Positions 34,301 to 43,020 of a stretch of DNA of 64,000 nucleotides are shown in pieces. The position numbers were made by a program, and so were the translations under genes. The stretch lies in the NCBI GenBank assembly GCA_034359265.1, contig CP136898.1, positions 5,582,501 through 5,646,500 of the forward strand. Direction: 5' to 3'. Numbering within the stretch: position 1 is the first letter of the stretch; each line of letters begins with the position of its first letter. The stretch comes from Canna indica. Its lineage: Eukaryota > Streptophyta > Magnoliopsida > Zingiberales > Cannaceae. The notes beneath the pieces are model-generated. The model searched no databases and was not told the DNA's origin. It was given only the letters and a program-made list of their open reading frames with translations.

Positions 34301-34894
34301 CCTAGTGTATTTAGGACAATTCTCATACAAAGGTTCATCGGCAGCTTTCAACATCTCGTAAAATTCTGCAGCTTCTTTATTCGGTAATTCAATCTCTACC
34401 GCAGCCCCTACTTCTGTGATATCAACCGCTGTAGTATCTGGTGGGACTGATGTCTGAAGAACTGGCCGATCAACATTATCATTCAGGTGGAATTGACCCC
34501 CAAGACTATCAAGTATCATAGTTCTATAAGGATTACATTGACCGGATGAAGAAGCACCAGCAGAGGAAGATTCACCATATGTCTGAACGACAGGATTGCT
34601 CGACGTCCCGACTTCGCGTGACTCCCCGTGACAAGTCCATAGAAAATATCTTGGTGTAAATCCTTTGGTATATAGATGCAGAGTGACAGTCTCCCGATCC
34701 AAAAATCGGCCATTCGAACAAATGCGGCACGGACATCGGATTTGATCACCCATGCTAACGAAATTCCGATTCGAATAGGCGAAATTTAGGAAGTACGTTA
34801 CGCCTAATCGAAACTCATTCGTTAAAGCTCCATGATCAAAACGTCGGTACATCCAACTTCGATCAGCCGACATGATTCTGTCAATCAATGACAA
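31394..34894 (-). CDS. CACTA (En/Spm) TNP2 transposase, inner element, intact
   Basis: A single open frame of 1166 residues; a second in-frame ATG (MSADRSWMYRRF, residue 8) could be the true start. Domains in order: transposase-associated N-terminus with CPCRIC (about 10-95); Transposase_21 core (about 180-560) with KIHACQNNCILY, VLRYFPLTPRLQRLF, LCTDGFNPFG, DFPAYGMLSGWSTHGRLSCP and HNLDVMHIEKNVFDNI; DUF4218 (about 680-830) with FFPPAFFDSMEHLSIHLAYE and YRWMYLFERYM; DUF4216 (about 960-1050) with FYGLIEEVIELHYFG. The tail is very acidic, with a Glu run near the end. The protein excises and inserts elements with CACTA ends. Unlike the outer copy it has no introns in the coding region. No stop or frameshift is visible, so activity is plausible. 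Confidence 0.93.
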   Translation of the reverse strand: MSLIDRIMSADRSWMYRRFDHGALTNEFRLGVTYFLNFAYSNRNFVSMGDQIRCPCRICSNGRFLDRETVTLHLYTKGFTPRYFLWTCHGESREVGTSSNPVVQTYGESSSAGASSSGQCNPYRTMILDSLGGQFHLNDNVDRPVLQTSVPPDTTAVDITEVGAAVEIELPNKEAAEFYEMLKAADEPLYENCPKYTRFSAMTQLLNIKADCNISGVAYDRIAGLINGMLPTDNKFEPTFYKTKKLMRKLGLGYEKIHACQNNCILYYKENVQLDKCPVCQHPRYKEKKSVRQKNIPFKVLRYFPLTPRLQRLFMSEKTAPYMSWHARSRDDTVMTHPSDSEAWKHLDTCYPSFAMDTRNIRLGLCTDGFNPFGHSATPYSVWPVLLTVYNLPPSMCMKDEFIYLSMIIPGPKGPRKEIDIFLRPLIDELKTLWTEGAVTYDCHRKQNFNLKAAVLWTINDFPAYGMLSGWSTHGRLSCPYCMEHSKSISLQNGRKISFFDCHRRFLPVHHQYRRNRNKFTKGRVERDGPPPMLSGEQMLARVSALPDIVFGRNERVSGFGQTHNWVKKSIFWELPYWSSLLIRHNLDVMHIEKNVFDNIFNTVMDISGKTKDNVKARHDLKILCKRPELELQEVNGRYLKPKALYVLNKQQIKDVCQWVKELRLPDGYASNLSRCVNVDDCKISGMKSHDCHVFMQRLLPIAFRDLLPDNIWGPLTELSMFFRSICANVLRVEDMSTLENNIVEIICKLEQFFPPAFFDSMEHLSIHLAYEARVGGPVQYRWMYLFERYMNRLKKKVKNTAAVEGSISESYIIQEISTFCSFYFESTVQTRFDRLPRNDDGGVRHSDGRLNIFCHSGRAFGSRPSRHLSDEEYHLAHLYVLLNCPEIEQFIEIFDIEMVQKYSIHNDQELERLRNRDFPTWIQTYSKDHRAEIDEKIFEFVSGPSRLVSCYSGYFVNGYKFHTVEYSFAKKTMNAGVCVKGTTYVECDMDFYGLIEEVIELHYFGLKSVILFRCHWFDTTERGMKVHPKYKLVEVNYKSKLAANEPFILASQAEQVYYAKYPAPNKDRADWRVVCKTKGRGKIDPIVGENDPPGFYQEEDIPAVDRIIPILEDADTTSIQLEVEYADDDDHEIEEAEDEEDEEEEEEEEEEEEEEFEDYYSDDEE

Positions 34895-34947
34895 TTTCTT
34901 TGGTTAATGTCTTTAGGTGAGATGGTCCTATTCCATTCGGGATTTAT

Positions 34948-35137
34948 GTTATTCGTACTGCACTTACGTTTTTATTTTAACTGTTAACTAATTATTCTAA
35001 ATTTCGACAGCATCTCCCTACAGTTCTCCGAATACGCATATCATCTGGGCGCGTATCGGAGAACAAGAGAGATGTTGCCGAAATTTAGAATAATTAGTTA
35101 ACAGTTAAAATAAAAACGTAAGTGCAGTACAAATAAC
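34948..35137 (-). promoter_or_regulatory. Long stem-loop in the inner CACTA TNP2 leader
   Basis: Left arm 34948-35036 and right arm 35051-35137 are inverted copies over about 85 bases (GTACTGCACTTACGTTTTTA and TTAACTGTTAACTAATTATT in the stem). The tip carries TTCTCCGAATACGC / GCGTATCGGAGAA. It lies 53 bases upstream of the first TNP2 ATG. In the sense of the gene, its tip reads CATCTCTCTTGTTCTCCGAT, nearly the same as in the outer element. The short flanks are also shared: GAATTGTCCCT.ATTGGA before and GAATGG.ATAGGACCA after. Confidence 0.82.
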
Positions 35138-35339
35138 TATATTCCCAAATTGTCCAATCAGGGACAATTCAAGAATTGTACGTCGTATAAAAGATCATCT
35201 ACTTCTTTTACACGAACATACAATCCCCGAACGGATCTAAGGTTTTGCTAAATCATATCCGACTGATCGATGCGTACGTGAAACATATCAACTCGTCGGA
35301 TGGATGATTATTTTCTAAATGTTTTGAGACAGTTCGAGT

Positions 35340-35580
35340 CCATATTGGACGATTTCGGCGCGCGTCCGAAGTGGACGATTCCGGCGCGAGTCCGAATTGG
35401 ACGATTCCGGCGCGCGTCCGAAGTGGACGATTCCGGCGCGAGTCCGAATTGGACGATTCCGGCGCGCGTCCGAAGTGGACGATTCCGGTGCGAGTCCGAA
35501 TTGGACGATTCCGGCGCGAGTCCGAATTGGATGATTCCGGCGCGCGTCCGAAGTGGACGATTCCGGCGCGCGTCCGAAAT
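35340..35580. repeat. 26-bp minisatellite in the inner CACTA
   Basis: About nine tandem copies of GGACGATTCCGGCGCG followed by CGTCCGAAGT or AGTCCGAATT, two variants that mostly alternate. It lies upstream of the TNP2 leader. Frames over it are repeats of Asp/Ser/Gly/Ala/Arg and not genes. Confidence 0.9.
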
Positions 35581-35699
35581 TAATCTAAACCCTAATAATT
35601 AATCTAACAAATTAAACAATTAATCTAAACAATTAATTAACATTTATAAAATAATTAATTAACAATTTCAAAAACAATATATATATATATATATATATA

Positions 35700-36040
35700 T
35701 TCCGGCGCCGGAGTCCACCCTCCGGCGCTGGCGTACAGTGGCCGGACACACTGTCCGGCCACTGTAGAAGGTCCGGCGGCGGCCATAGGCCGACCGCCGC
35801 CGGCCGAAACCCTAGAAATAGGGTTTCGGTCGGATTTTAATATCTCCGGCCGAAACCGTATAGGCCGGCCGATCAACATACCGGCAGCAGCGGCAGCGGC
35901 GCGGCGGCGAGAGGCGTCGGCGAGAGGCGTCGGCGAGAGGCGTCGGCGTCGGCAGCAACGGCAGCAGCGGCGAAGTTCTCGGCAGGAGGCGGCGGCGGCA
36001 GCAGCGGGAGGAAGAAGGGTCGGGCGCGAGAGCGTGCCCT
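35700..36040. other. GC-rich block of the inner CACTA
   Basis: High-GC DNA rich in CCGGC, GGCGG and GTCGGCG words between an (AT)n run (35677-35699) and the right-end subterminal repeats. GAGAGGCGTCGGC repeats three times near 35909-35950. It may be the minus-strand promoter region. No convincing protein. Confidence 0.45.
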
Positions 36041-36044
36041 ATAT

Positions 36045-36345
36045 AAACTTATCAGCAACGGCTCACTCGCCCGTTAGAAAGCCGTTGCTGATAAGTTATC
36101 ATCAGCAACGGCTCACTTATCCGTTAGCAAGCCGTTGCTGAAAATTAAAAAATCAGCAACGGCTAGCCTTTCCGTCCGAAAGCCGTTGCTGATAATTAAA
36201 ATAATCAGCAACGGCTCGGTTTTCCGTTAGAACGCCGTTGCAGATACAGATATCTGCAACGGCTAGGGCGGCCGTAAGAATGCCGTTGCAAATAGCAACG
36301 GCTTGAGCGGCCGTTGCTGATAGCCGTTGCTGAAGACCAAGTTTC
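36045..36345. repeat. Subterminal repeats, right end of the inner CACTA
   Basis: Paired 'ATCAGCAACGGCT ... GCCGTTGCTGAT' palindromes, about six in a row, each with a spacer that varies (CACTCGCCCGTTAGAAA, CACTTATCCGTTAGCAA and so on). They mirror the left-end cluster at 29065-29450. Confidence 0.85.
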
Positions 36346-36354
36346 TAGTAGTGG

Positions 36355-36606
36355 TATTTTCCTGAAAGTCTTCCTCATGAAATACCGTCGGCTAATCTCG
36401 GAGAAGGTACAAGTAAAGATCCATTTCTAAACTGTAAGTAATTTATATATTGTCATACTGAATATTTTAATTAATAATATTAAAATTTATATGCTTATAA
36501 TTGATATAAATGTATAGATAGAGATGTTGATCCGTATAGAGAAGACGACGAGGAAGAACAAGAAGACGAGGAGGAGCAGGAGGAAATGGACGATGATGAA
36601 GATTAA
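36355..36606 (+). CDS. Terminal exons of an outer-CACTA gene, cut off by the inner insertion
   Basis: Directly after the inner element, 36355-36433 reads FPESLPHEIPSANLGEGTSK and ends at a GTAAGT donor. It joins in phase to 36518-36606, which reads YRDVDPYREDDEEEQEDEEE and continues acidic to a stop at 36604-36606. An acidic end like this closes the inner TNP2 too, so these may be the last exons of the outer TNP2, or of its TNP1-like gene. Both alternatives would need splicing across the 7.3-kb insertion now. Confidence 0.5.
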
Positions 36607-37099
36607 ATTATTTAATTTTATTTGTAAATAAAATTACTGAGTATTGTTTAAATCAAATTTTGTATTACTGTTCCAATTAAATAAAATTTTGAATTTCGAT
36701 GATAATTTGATTAATTTTAAATTAATTAGCTAATTAATATATTAATTATTGATTATGAGTAAAATTTATTTTAAAAAAACAAAAAAAAAACGGTTAATTA
36801 GTTAAGCATATTGACGCATGCAGAGGCGTCAATATGCTAAGCATATTGACGCCTGCAGAGACGTCAATATGCTAACCATAACGTCGTCGTTTTGAATACT
36901 GACGTCTCGTTTCGACCGCACACGTCGTCGAAATTTAAATCTTTACGCCTGGATAGACGTCAATATTTAAAATTAAGCGGAAGGTTTTTGACACGCGTTT
37001 TCGACGGATTCACTGCCGTCAGAATGCAAATATTTACTCCCTCCGACGTTAAAATTTCTTTATAATCTGCCGTCAGAATTCCAACGATGTGTTGTAGTG

Positions 37100-37597
37100 G
37101 ATGTTGTTGAAGATGTGGCGGTGCAATTTGGGTGCTGCTTCTGTTGGGAGGAAGAAGCTGCGGCGAATGATGCATTGATTGAGTCGTAATTGATAGGAGC
37201 ATTTCCACAAAGACTTGTAACGTATCTCGAGGCAATAGGAGCGCAATAGAGAGGAGGAGGAGGAGGAGGAGGAGGAGCTAGACGTGCATTTGATGGTGGT
37301 TCATGATGCATGGGAGAGGAGTTGAATTGATGAGGTTGCGAAGGAAGAGGGGGTTGAAGGGATCGTGCTGAGACATGCTCAAGTGGCCGGGAATTTCGGT
37401 GGCGCCCCACGGTCAGTCGGGGGAGTGGAAGAGGAAGTGGTTATACAACGCCAACGACTTCGGCAAGGCGGCAGATGGAGGATGGCCGGGGAGGTGGAGG
37501 AGGAGGAGGTAGTGGAATTTGGTGTGTGCCTTCGGGCCGCGCATAGCACGGGCAATGATGTCGTACGTGCAGGCGTTCTGCTCAGCGGTGTCGAATG
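37100..37597 (-). pseudogene. AP2/ERF transcription factor fragment (right of the CACTA)
   Basis: On the minus strand from 37597: FDTAEQNACTYDIIARAMRG, then PKAHTKFHY. This is the second half of an AP2/ERF DNA-binding domain, where FDTAEEAARAYD and A.RG.KA.TNF are the family hallmarks. The first half (the RGVR and WLG parts) is missing. Afterwards the frame shifts into a Pro-rich and Ser/Gln-rich tail (SQPHQFNSSPMHHEPP, NAPINYDSINASFAAA), with a stop at V*PLPLP. The frame then runs to the CACTA junction at 37099 and resumes at 20569. Truncated and shifted, it is not functional. It lies between the inverted repeats of the host element and looks captured. An ESR/LEP-like ERF subgroup is only a guess. 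Confidence 0.6.
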
Positions 37598-37755
37598 ATC
37601 AATGACGATATATTATCAAGCTAAAGGTAAAATCAGAATTTTGAGCAAAAGAGTTATGAATCCGAAAATGTTTGAATTCATATTATGAATTTGAGAATTT
37701 TTTGAATCCACGCTATGGATCTAGATATATGCTCAGATAAAAACTCATCTATAAG

Positions 37756-38509
37756 ATTTTAATTTATCGATTAACAAATATGAAATTTCAAAATTCCAAT
37801 AATATCCCGGATATTGAAAATTTCATTTATACACAATATTTTTCTTTCCAATAATACTTGGTAATTCGTGTCGAACCTGAGATATGAGACCATGCTCGAC
37901 CTGACCCAAATAAAAATTTCGGGCTTGGGTCCTGAGCTCGACACGACATGAACAATAAATGGGCCAACCCGACCCTGTTAGCATGATACAAAATATCAAA
38001 TCTAAAACAATTAAATAAATACCAGTTTACACAAAATACACCAGATTTTAATTTACCAGTTAAACAAGTGGAATTTAGAAATTTCAATAATACCCCTAGT
38101 ATTGGAAATTAAAGAAAAATATTTTGTATAAATGAAATTTTCAATACCTAGGGTATAGAGCTAGCAATTTTTGGTCCATCACGATAAAATAGGCCCATCC
38201 TAGCCCGATAGCTCGGTTATGATAGCTTGATTTTGAAATTTCATTATCATGCTAACAGGTCAAGGCCGAGCTGATCCGTTTATTGTTCGTGTCGTGTCGG
38301 GTCTAGGATCTCATGCCCGAACTTTTATTGAGTCGGGCATGATTTCTGTTCGGGCTGAGCCGGACCGACCCGATGTCTTTGGTTCGACATAAATTGCGGC
38401 CGGGGTACTATTGGAAAGAAAAATATTGTGTATAAATGAAAATTTCAATATCAGGGGTATTATTGGACTTTCAATTTTTTATATTTTTAACCGATAAATT
38501 AATTAAAAT
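37756..38509. mobile_element. Fold-back element in the right TIR
   Basis: Arms of about 100 bp (37756-37857 and 38404-38509) are near-perfect inverted copies, with ATTTTAATTTATCGATTAA at the tip and TTTCATTTATACACAATATT inside. A third, related copy lies at about 38045-38150 in the same orientation as the left arm. The interior has GC-rich CCCGAC/GTCGGG words. It interrupts the right inverted repeat of the host element; the left repeat (20138-20405) lacks it. Confidence 0.7.
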
Positions 38510-38639
38510 ATTGCATATGGGTATTTATTTAACGCTTCGAGATTCGAATGAGGTGACATGGCGTGATCTCACCACCCCGACCATAGAAGCTTACATGGGT
38601 AGGCTGCCCTTGTAAGTCAGCGCTCCAAATTTGGGTAGT

Positions 38640-40058
38640 TTTAATCCGGACGTACGTTTACGTAAACGGAATGAAAGTCTCGCTGCTTAAATCGATCAAT
38701 CCATATATAAACCAACAGGATAGAGAATTAAAAATCCAGACGGGCGATTGAACCGGACCGGGCTATCGGTTCAAGAGGTCCGAACACATTATTCCAAAAT
38801 TTCAAAACCCGATGTGATCGAACCAGCAGATCTAAAATAGTGAAGCAGCTAGCGGTGGTGTGTGAACGTGTGCTGGCCATCTCCGGGAGAAGCTCGATCC
38901 ACCATTAGAGCAGGGTCGACGAGCATGGGCTGTCGCTTGTTGGTCGTCGATCTCAAGAGCAGTCCAAGCTTATGTCCTCCTGACCCAACGTTGACCCACC
39001 GGCGTGGCTTTTTTCATTCATCCAAAGCACGATTGAAAAGTTTCAGATGGAGGTTCATGAATGATATATGTATTATGTTTGACCAAAAGCCCAGATCTAT
39101 ATAGAGTAGCATGTGGTTAGCAGCTGTTTGCTGATGGTGATATATAGATCGGAAGATTATAAATTAAGTAATATGATCCCGAGGAGAAAGACATGCTTCA
39201 GTGGGCAAATGCTGCATGCTGTAGTTTATTGGCAAACTTAGCTAACTTTAGCTGTTAGGACAGACAAGATCACGGCATGGATCCATGGATTTTGTACTAG
39301 TGCTTGTGTGGGAAATCTACGTGCTTAAGTTGTGAACTGGATCGGATTTATGCATGCATCTAGTAATTTGATTGGATCTATAGCTTTATAATTAATGATC
39401 AATGTGGTCCAGTTAACTATTTTAATTTGGACTGGCTATAGCTGATTAATAATTGCTCATTTACTCTCGTCTGTAGGTTTTCTGGAGGAGCTGCTCAAGT
39501 TTCACTCGAGAGTGGGTCGAATCAAATTGTACAACAGTTCAAGTATACATAACTACATAAGAATAGTAAAAAATCACTAGCTGTTTGGGGAATATGAATA
39601 GAGTGTAGAATAAAGTGATCTGCAATCAAAGTACAAGAGTGATGAAAGAAAAAGACTCAAAGCAGAGATTTGAGTTCGCGGTAGCTGCAAAGCAAAGAAG
39701 GTTCGTCCTACCCTGCTCCACGATACAGTAAATCCAAACAAAAAATGAATTCGATCCCGGTGGTGGAGTCAGAAAAAAAACTAAAATTTGAGAGGAGGGG
39801 CGGACTAAAATGTATGTATCATCAATAATATTATAATTAATAAAATAATTAGATATTTTTTTAAAAAAATCATAAATATAATAACTTATTTAAAACCTTA
39901 ACTTTTAAAAATATATATTTTCTTAGTAAGCTTTCATGCATGTGGCTTGACTAGCATAAAAAGTTTTCAGGGCACCAAAAATTGTGTGAGGAATCAAGGT
40001 CATGTGTAGGTAGGAACATGGTCACGTGTGGGTGGAGGCGAGTTTGGAGGGCAATAGA
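38640..40058. other. Intergenic DNA
   Basis: No gene recognised. The frame at 38862-39104 has no known domain. The rest is ordinary AT-rich spacer. Confidence 0.4.
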
Positions 40059-40530
40059 TAGGGGTGCCAATTTTATTCGCATTCATCAATTAATAATCGC
40101 ATTCATACCGAATCTTACAAATATCCTCAAATAAAAAAATTTAAAAATTTAAAAAAATTTATCTGTGCGGATATGTATAAAGATGCAAATCTACACCGTA
40201 TTCACACCGCATATCAACGTATAAAAATTATAATTTTACTCTCATATATACGTGGATTATAGTAAAATTACATATGAAATCATAATAAGTTACTAATTAT
40301 TATAAATTTTAATTGTGTAAGTTATTATTTTTTATTATATATATTATATATTATTTTTTGATAAAATGCAGTACAAATGCGGATACATATGTAGTGTGAA
40401 TATCTACATTTGAATGTTGTGTTCATATCCATATCTATAGAGGATATGGTACGTGCAGATGTAGATGTGTGGTGCTGATGTGGATAATATAATATATGCA
40501 CTGTATCTGATCTAATATATATCATCCCTG
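40059..40530. mobile_element. hAT-like MITE
   Basis: Starts TAGGGGTGCCAATTTTATTC and ends ATATATATCATCCCTG, an imperfect hAT-type inverted pair. Flanks GCAATAGA (40051-40058) and ACAATAAA (40531-40538) look like an 8-bp duplication with two changes. The interior has repeated GCGGATA and ATGCGGATAC/GTATCCGC words and no coding. Confidence 0.6.
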
Positions 40531-41638
40531 ACAATAAAGCATGGCAGTGTGAGTGTGGGGATGAAGCAACTCAGACAACATCAGAAGAGGTCCGAGAGGA
40601 GAAAGAAATGATGATAAAATTAGGAATTAAGTTTTTTTACTTTAGTTATTAATTTTTAAATTTTTTTATAAGGAAGAATTTTAAATAAATAGAAAAGAAA
40701 ATATTATTTATGATAGGATAATTTTGACTTTTCCCTATTAAAAAAGGAAATTCCCAATATATCTTAATCAATTTAGGTATCAAGTTAGATTTTCAAATTA
40801 GAGTCAGATTCGAATATAAGTAAGAAATTAAATCTGATCCTTTCCAAATCAAAATTAATAAAAAATAAATAAATTTGATTTGATCAAATCTAGAATAAAT
40901 TTTAAAAAAAAAATCAATTTCATTAAATTAGTTTCAAATTTTAACCCATTGATTGAAATAACATGTCTCTTAGTCCACCGTATGTTGTCAAAATAATCAC
41001 GGTACGTGATCATATTAAATGAAAAAATATACATACCCATTAATTTGGGCCATATATATTTCTAGAAAAAAGAGGAAGATTTTTAATTCAGCACCTAGAA
41101 TTTTCCTCTTTTATTTTTTTTAATTAAATAAAAATATCATGCAACAGTAGATTAAATAACCTTTTATATTTCAATGACTTGGCAGAGTGTGATGCCACGT
41201 TGAAATAAATGTCCAAGTACCCACTCAATCATCTTGTACCAAGAAAATACTCCCAATTTAAAATTACCCATAATTCCCACTTTTTATACGCTCCAGGCTA
41301 CCAGCCACGCAAGTGCCGTACGTAAATGGTCCATGCGCCTTCCTCCTCCATCCGATGAAAAATAAACGGCTGAGATCGAGTGCCCCAGGACAACTGCGCC
41401 TGTCCTCTTTGTCTCCCCAGTGAGAATGAAACAGCTCTCTATCTCTTTCCGATGGCTATTTAACAGTACCTTATCATTCAGACGGGCATTCCATTCTCTT
41501 CTTTTTACAGCCATCGTCCTCCAGCATCGATCTCATGCTTTTGTTTGTGTCTCCGTGTTTGCTTTCGATCTGCTCGTCCGATCTTAATTTTGCTTTGCCT
41601 TCTTCTCTTCGAAGCTTTAATTGAGCATATATACAGTA

Positions 41639-42004
41639 ATGGGACTGGCCGAGCTTGTCATCCAAGCTGACTTGCCTACTTCTCCTCCACCCATCAGCAC
41701 TGCACGGATCAACGCCAGGCCACTCCAAGAAGATCCGTCAAAGCTCAGCAAAAGTACTGGAGAAGAGGAACAGGAAGAAGAAGATTACCATTGCGTTACA
41801 CCCAAGTCCGAAGAGAGCACTGCAGTGAAGCCAGCAGCAGCAGCAGCTGTTTTAGTATGCCCGCCGGCGCCGAGGAAGCCTCGCCGACGACCGGCCAAGA
41901 GAAAGCACAGCTCTCTGCGCACAGCAGCTGGTTACTTCCCGGTGCCCGACGATCTCACCCTGCTTTTCGTCCCGGCGACCAAAAAAGTGCGACTTGCAGG
42001 TTGA
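41639..42004 (+). CDS. SMR: SIAMESE-related CDK inhibitor
   Basis: Intronless, 121 residues. Family motifs are in order: an acidic stretch then YHCVTPKSEE (about 50-59), CPPAPRKPRR (about 74-83), a basic region KRKH, and the C-terminal GYFPVPDDLTLLF (about 98-110). SIAMESE-related proteins bind CDK-cyclin complexes, hold cells from mitosis and promote endoreduplication. Here the CPPAPRKPR motif is perfect and the usual TPTSEEH box is TPKSEES. ATG 41639 is the first in frame after the leader (an in-frame TAA or TAG lies just upstream). A TATTTAA at about 41457 could be its TATA box. Which SMR it is cannot be told from this. Confidence 0.9.
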   Translation: MGLAELVIQADLPTSPPPISTARINARPLQEDPSKLSKSTGEEEQEEEDYHCVTPKSEESTAVKPAAAAAVLVCPPAPRKPRRRPAKRKHSSLRTAAGYFPVPDDLTLLFVPATKKVRLAG

Positions 42005-43020
42005 TCGATCCGATTATTCTCTTACGCATGCAATCATGATCTGTTTGTTGTCTTCCTTCCTTCCTTGGTTAATCATGTATATGTTTTTTGTTCTGCATTA
42101 ATTATCTTATCTGTAATTTATTGGTGAACAAAATAGAGTTAATTAATTGCTGGGTAGTTAATTATGGTGTGATCTCAAGCTTTGGTTCTATATCAAAGAC
42201 AAGTTTAGATCTTGCTTCTGAATTAATATCATCTCTTCACTTCCATTTGCATGCATCATTAGCTATAGCTGGGCTATTATATCTCAAGTCAACTTACTTG
42301 AGTAAGTTTTACACTTGGCTAATTTTATAATATATATAATGGCATATATATATATATGCTAGATAATAATATTATATATATACTGTTGAATTGATCATCC
42401 AGCCAACATAATATTAATTGGTTGATTTTGTCCGTTAGCTTTCGGTAGATGTGTATATAAAGGAGAGTGGGGATAGGAAAGAGAAGAGTCTGAGCAGTGG
42501 AATTTAGCTAGCTTGTGAGGAAGTGCAACAACGCAAATTGACATTCAATTACATGTACTTTATTTATATATCTTGGATAATTTATTTTTTATATGACCTA
42601 TTAACTACAGAATGACAGCTTGTAAATATGTAAATATATATAACTCACGTACTCATAATTAATTTTAAAATGGGCCGTTTAAATCTGACAGTAAAATCTT
42701 GATTTTATAGATCTAGGTGCAATGACATTAAATTGTCACTATATATATGAATATATGATCCTAGTTGAATGTTCGAAAGGTATGTGCATGCATCACATGG
42801 ATGAGAGAGAGAAAGTAATTGAGTTGACAGTGGGTGGGGAATGTAATATATGACCCACCATATGTCGATCTTCAGCTGAGATCATTATTGTAACATGTCT
42901 TTAGTGAAATTTAAAATATATATAATAATCATTTTATTCCAAAAAATAATAATTATTGTTGATATATATATATATATATATATAACAATAGTATTTTTTT
43001 AAAAAAATATATAAGTGAGA
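42005..43020. other. SMR 3' flank
   Basis: AT-rich with several (AT)n runs. At 42453-42460 TATATAAAGG is followed by a purine-rich leader-like stretch (GAGAGTGGGGATAGGAAAG), which looks like a core promoter, but no frame follows. It could start a short non-coding transcript; that is speculation. Confidence 0.35.

Larger units (their letters stand above)
29051..36353 (-). mobile_element. Inner CACTA element, intact, 7.3 kb (TSD GTA)
   Basis: The left end CACTACTAGAAAAATGGTC and the right-end complement CACTACTAGAAACTTGGTC agree at nearly all of the first 30 bases. GTA flanks both sides (29048-29050 and 36354-36356), an exact 3-bp target duplication. Both ends are packed with AGCAACGGC/GCCGTTGCT repeats. 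Two genes on the minus strand, TNP2 (31394-34894) and TNP1-like (29753-31318), both read through without breaks. Ends, target site and both genes intact are what an autonomous or recently active element would show. Confidence 0.92.
20570..37099 (+). mobile_element. Outer CACTA element, 16.5 kb, split by a second CACTA
   Basis: Starts CACAACAAGAAAATTTT and ends ...GATGTGTTGTAGTG (complement CACTACAACACATCG). Flanking triplets are GTT and GAT, an imperfect 3-bp duplication. Both ends carry many GACGTC/CGACG words as subterminal repeats (20600-20780 and 36830-37075). Its own genes run left to right: TNP2 (23928-27306), TNP1-like (27389-28889) and terminal exons at 36355-36606. The inner CACTA (29051-36353) splits it. 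Removing the inner one leaves about 9.2 kb, of which over 1.2 kb is an (ATT)n array. Confidence 0.8.
20138..38636. mobile_element. Long-TIR element carrying an AP2/ERF fragment, host of the nested CACTAs
   Basis: Sequence at about 20138-20405 matches the reverse complement of about 37625-38636, once a 754-bp insertion (37756-38509) is removed from the right arm. Shared blocks are CCAAATTT, GGGCAGCCTACCCAT.TAAGC, GC.TTAAATAAA, GGATTCAAAAA.TTCTCA and AAAATTC.GATTTACC. Removing the CACTA at 20570-37099 as well leaves an element of about 1.2 kb: two arms of about 270 bp around a gene fragment. That structure is Pack-MULE- or Pack-TIR-like. I could not settle the exact ends or a target duplication, so the superfamily is open. 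Confidence 0.6.

Noticed and set aside
35300..35602. Repeat protein-like frame (DSGASPNW units)
   Set aside because: Caused by the 26-bp minisatellite; no start context or homology.
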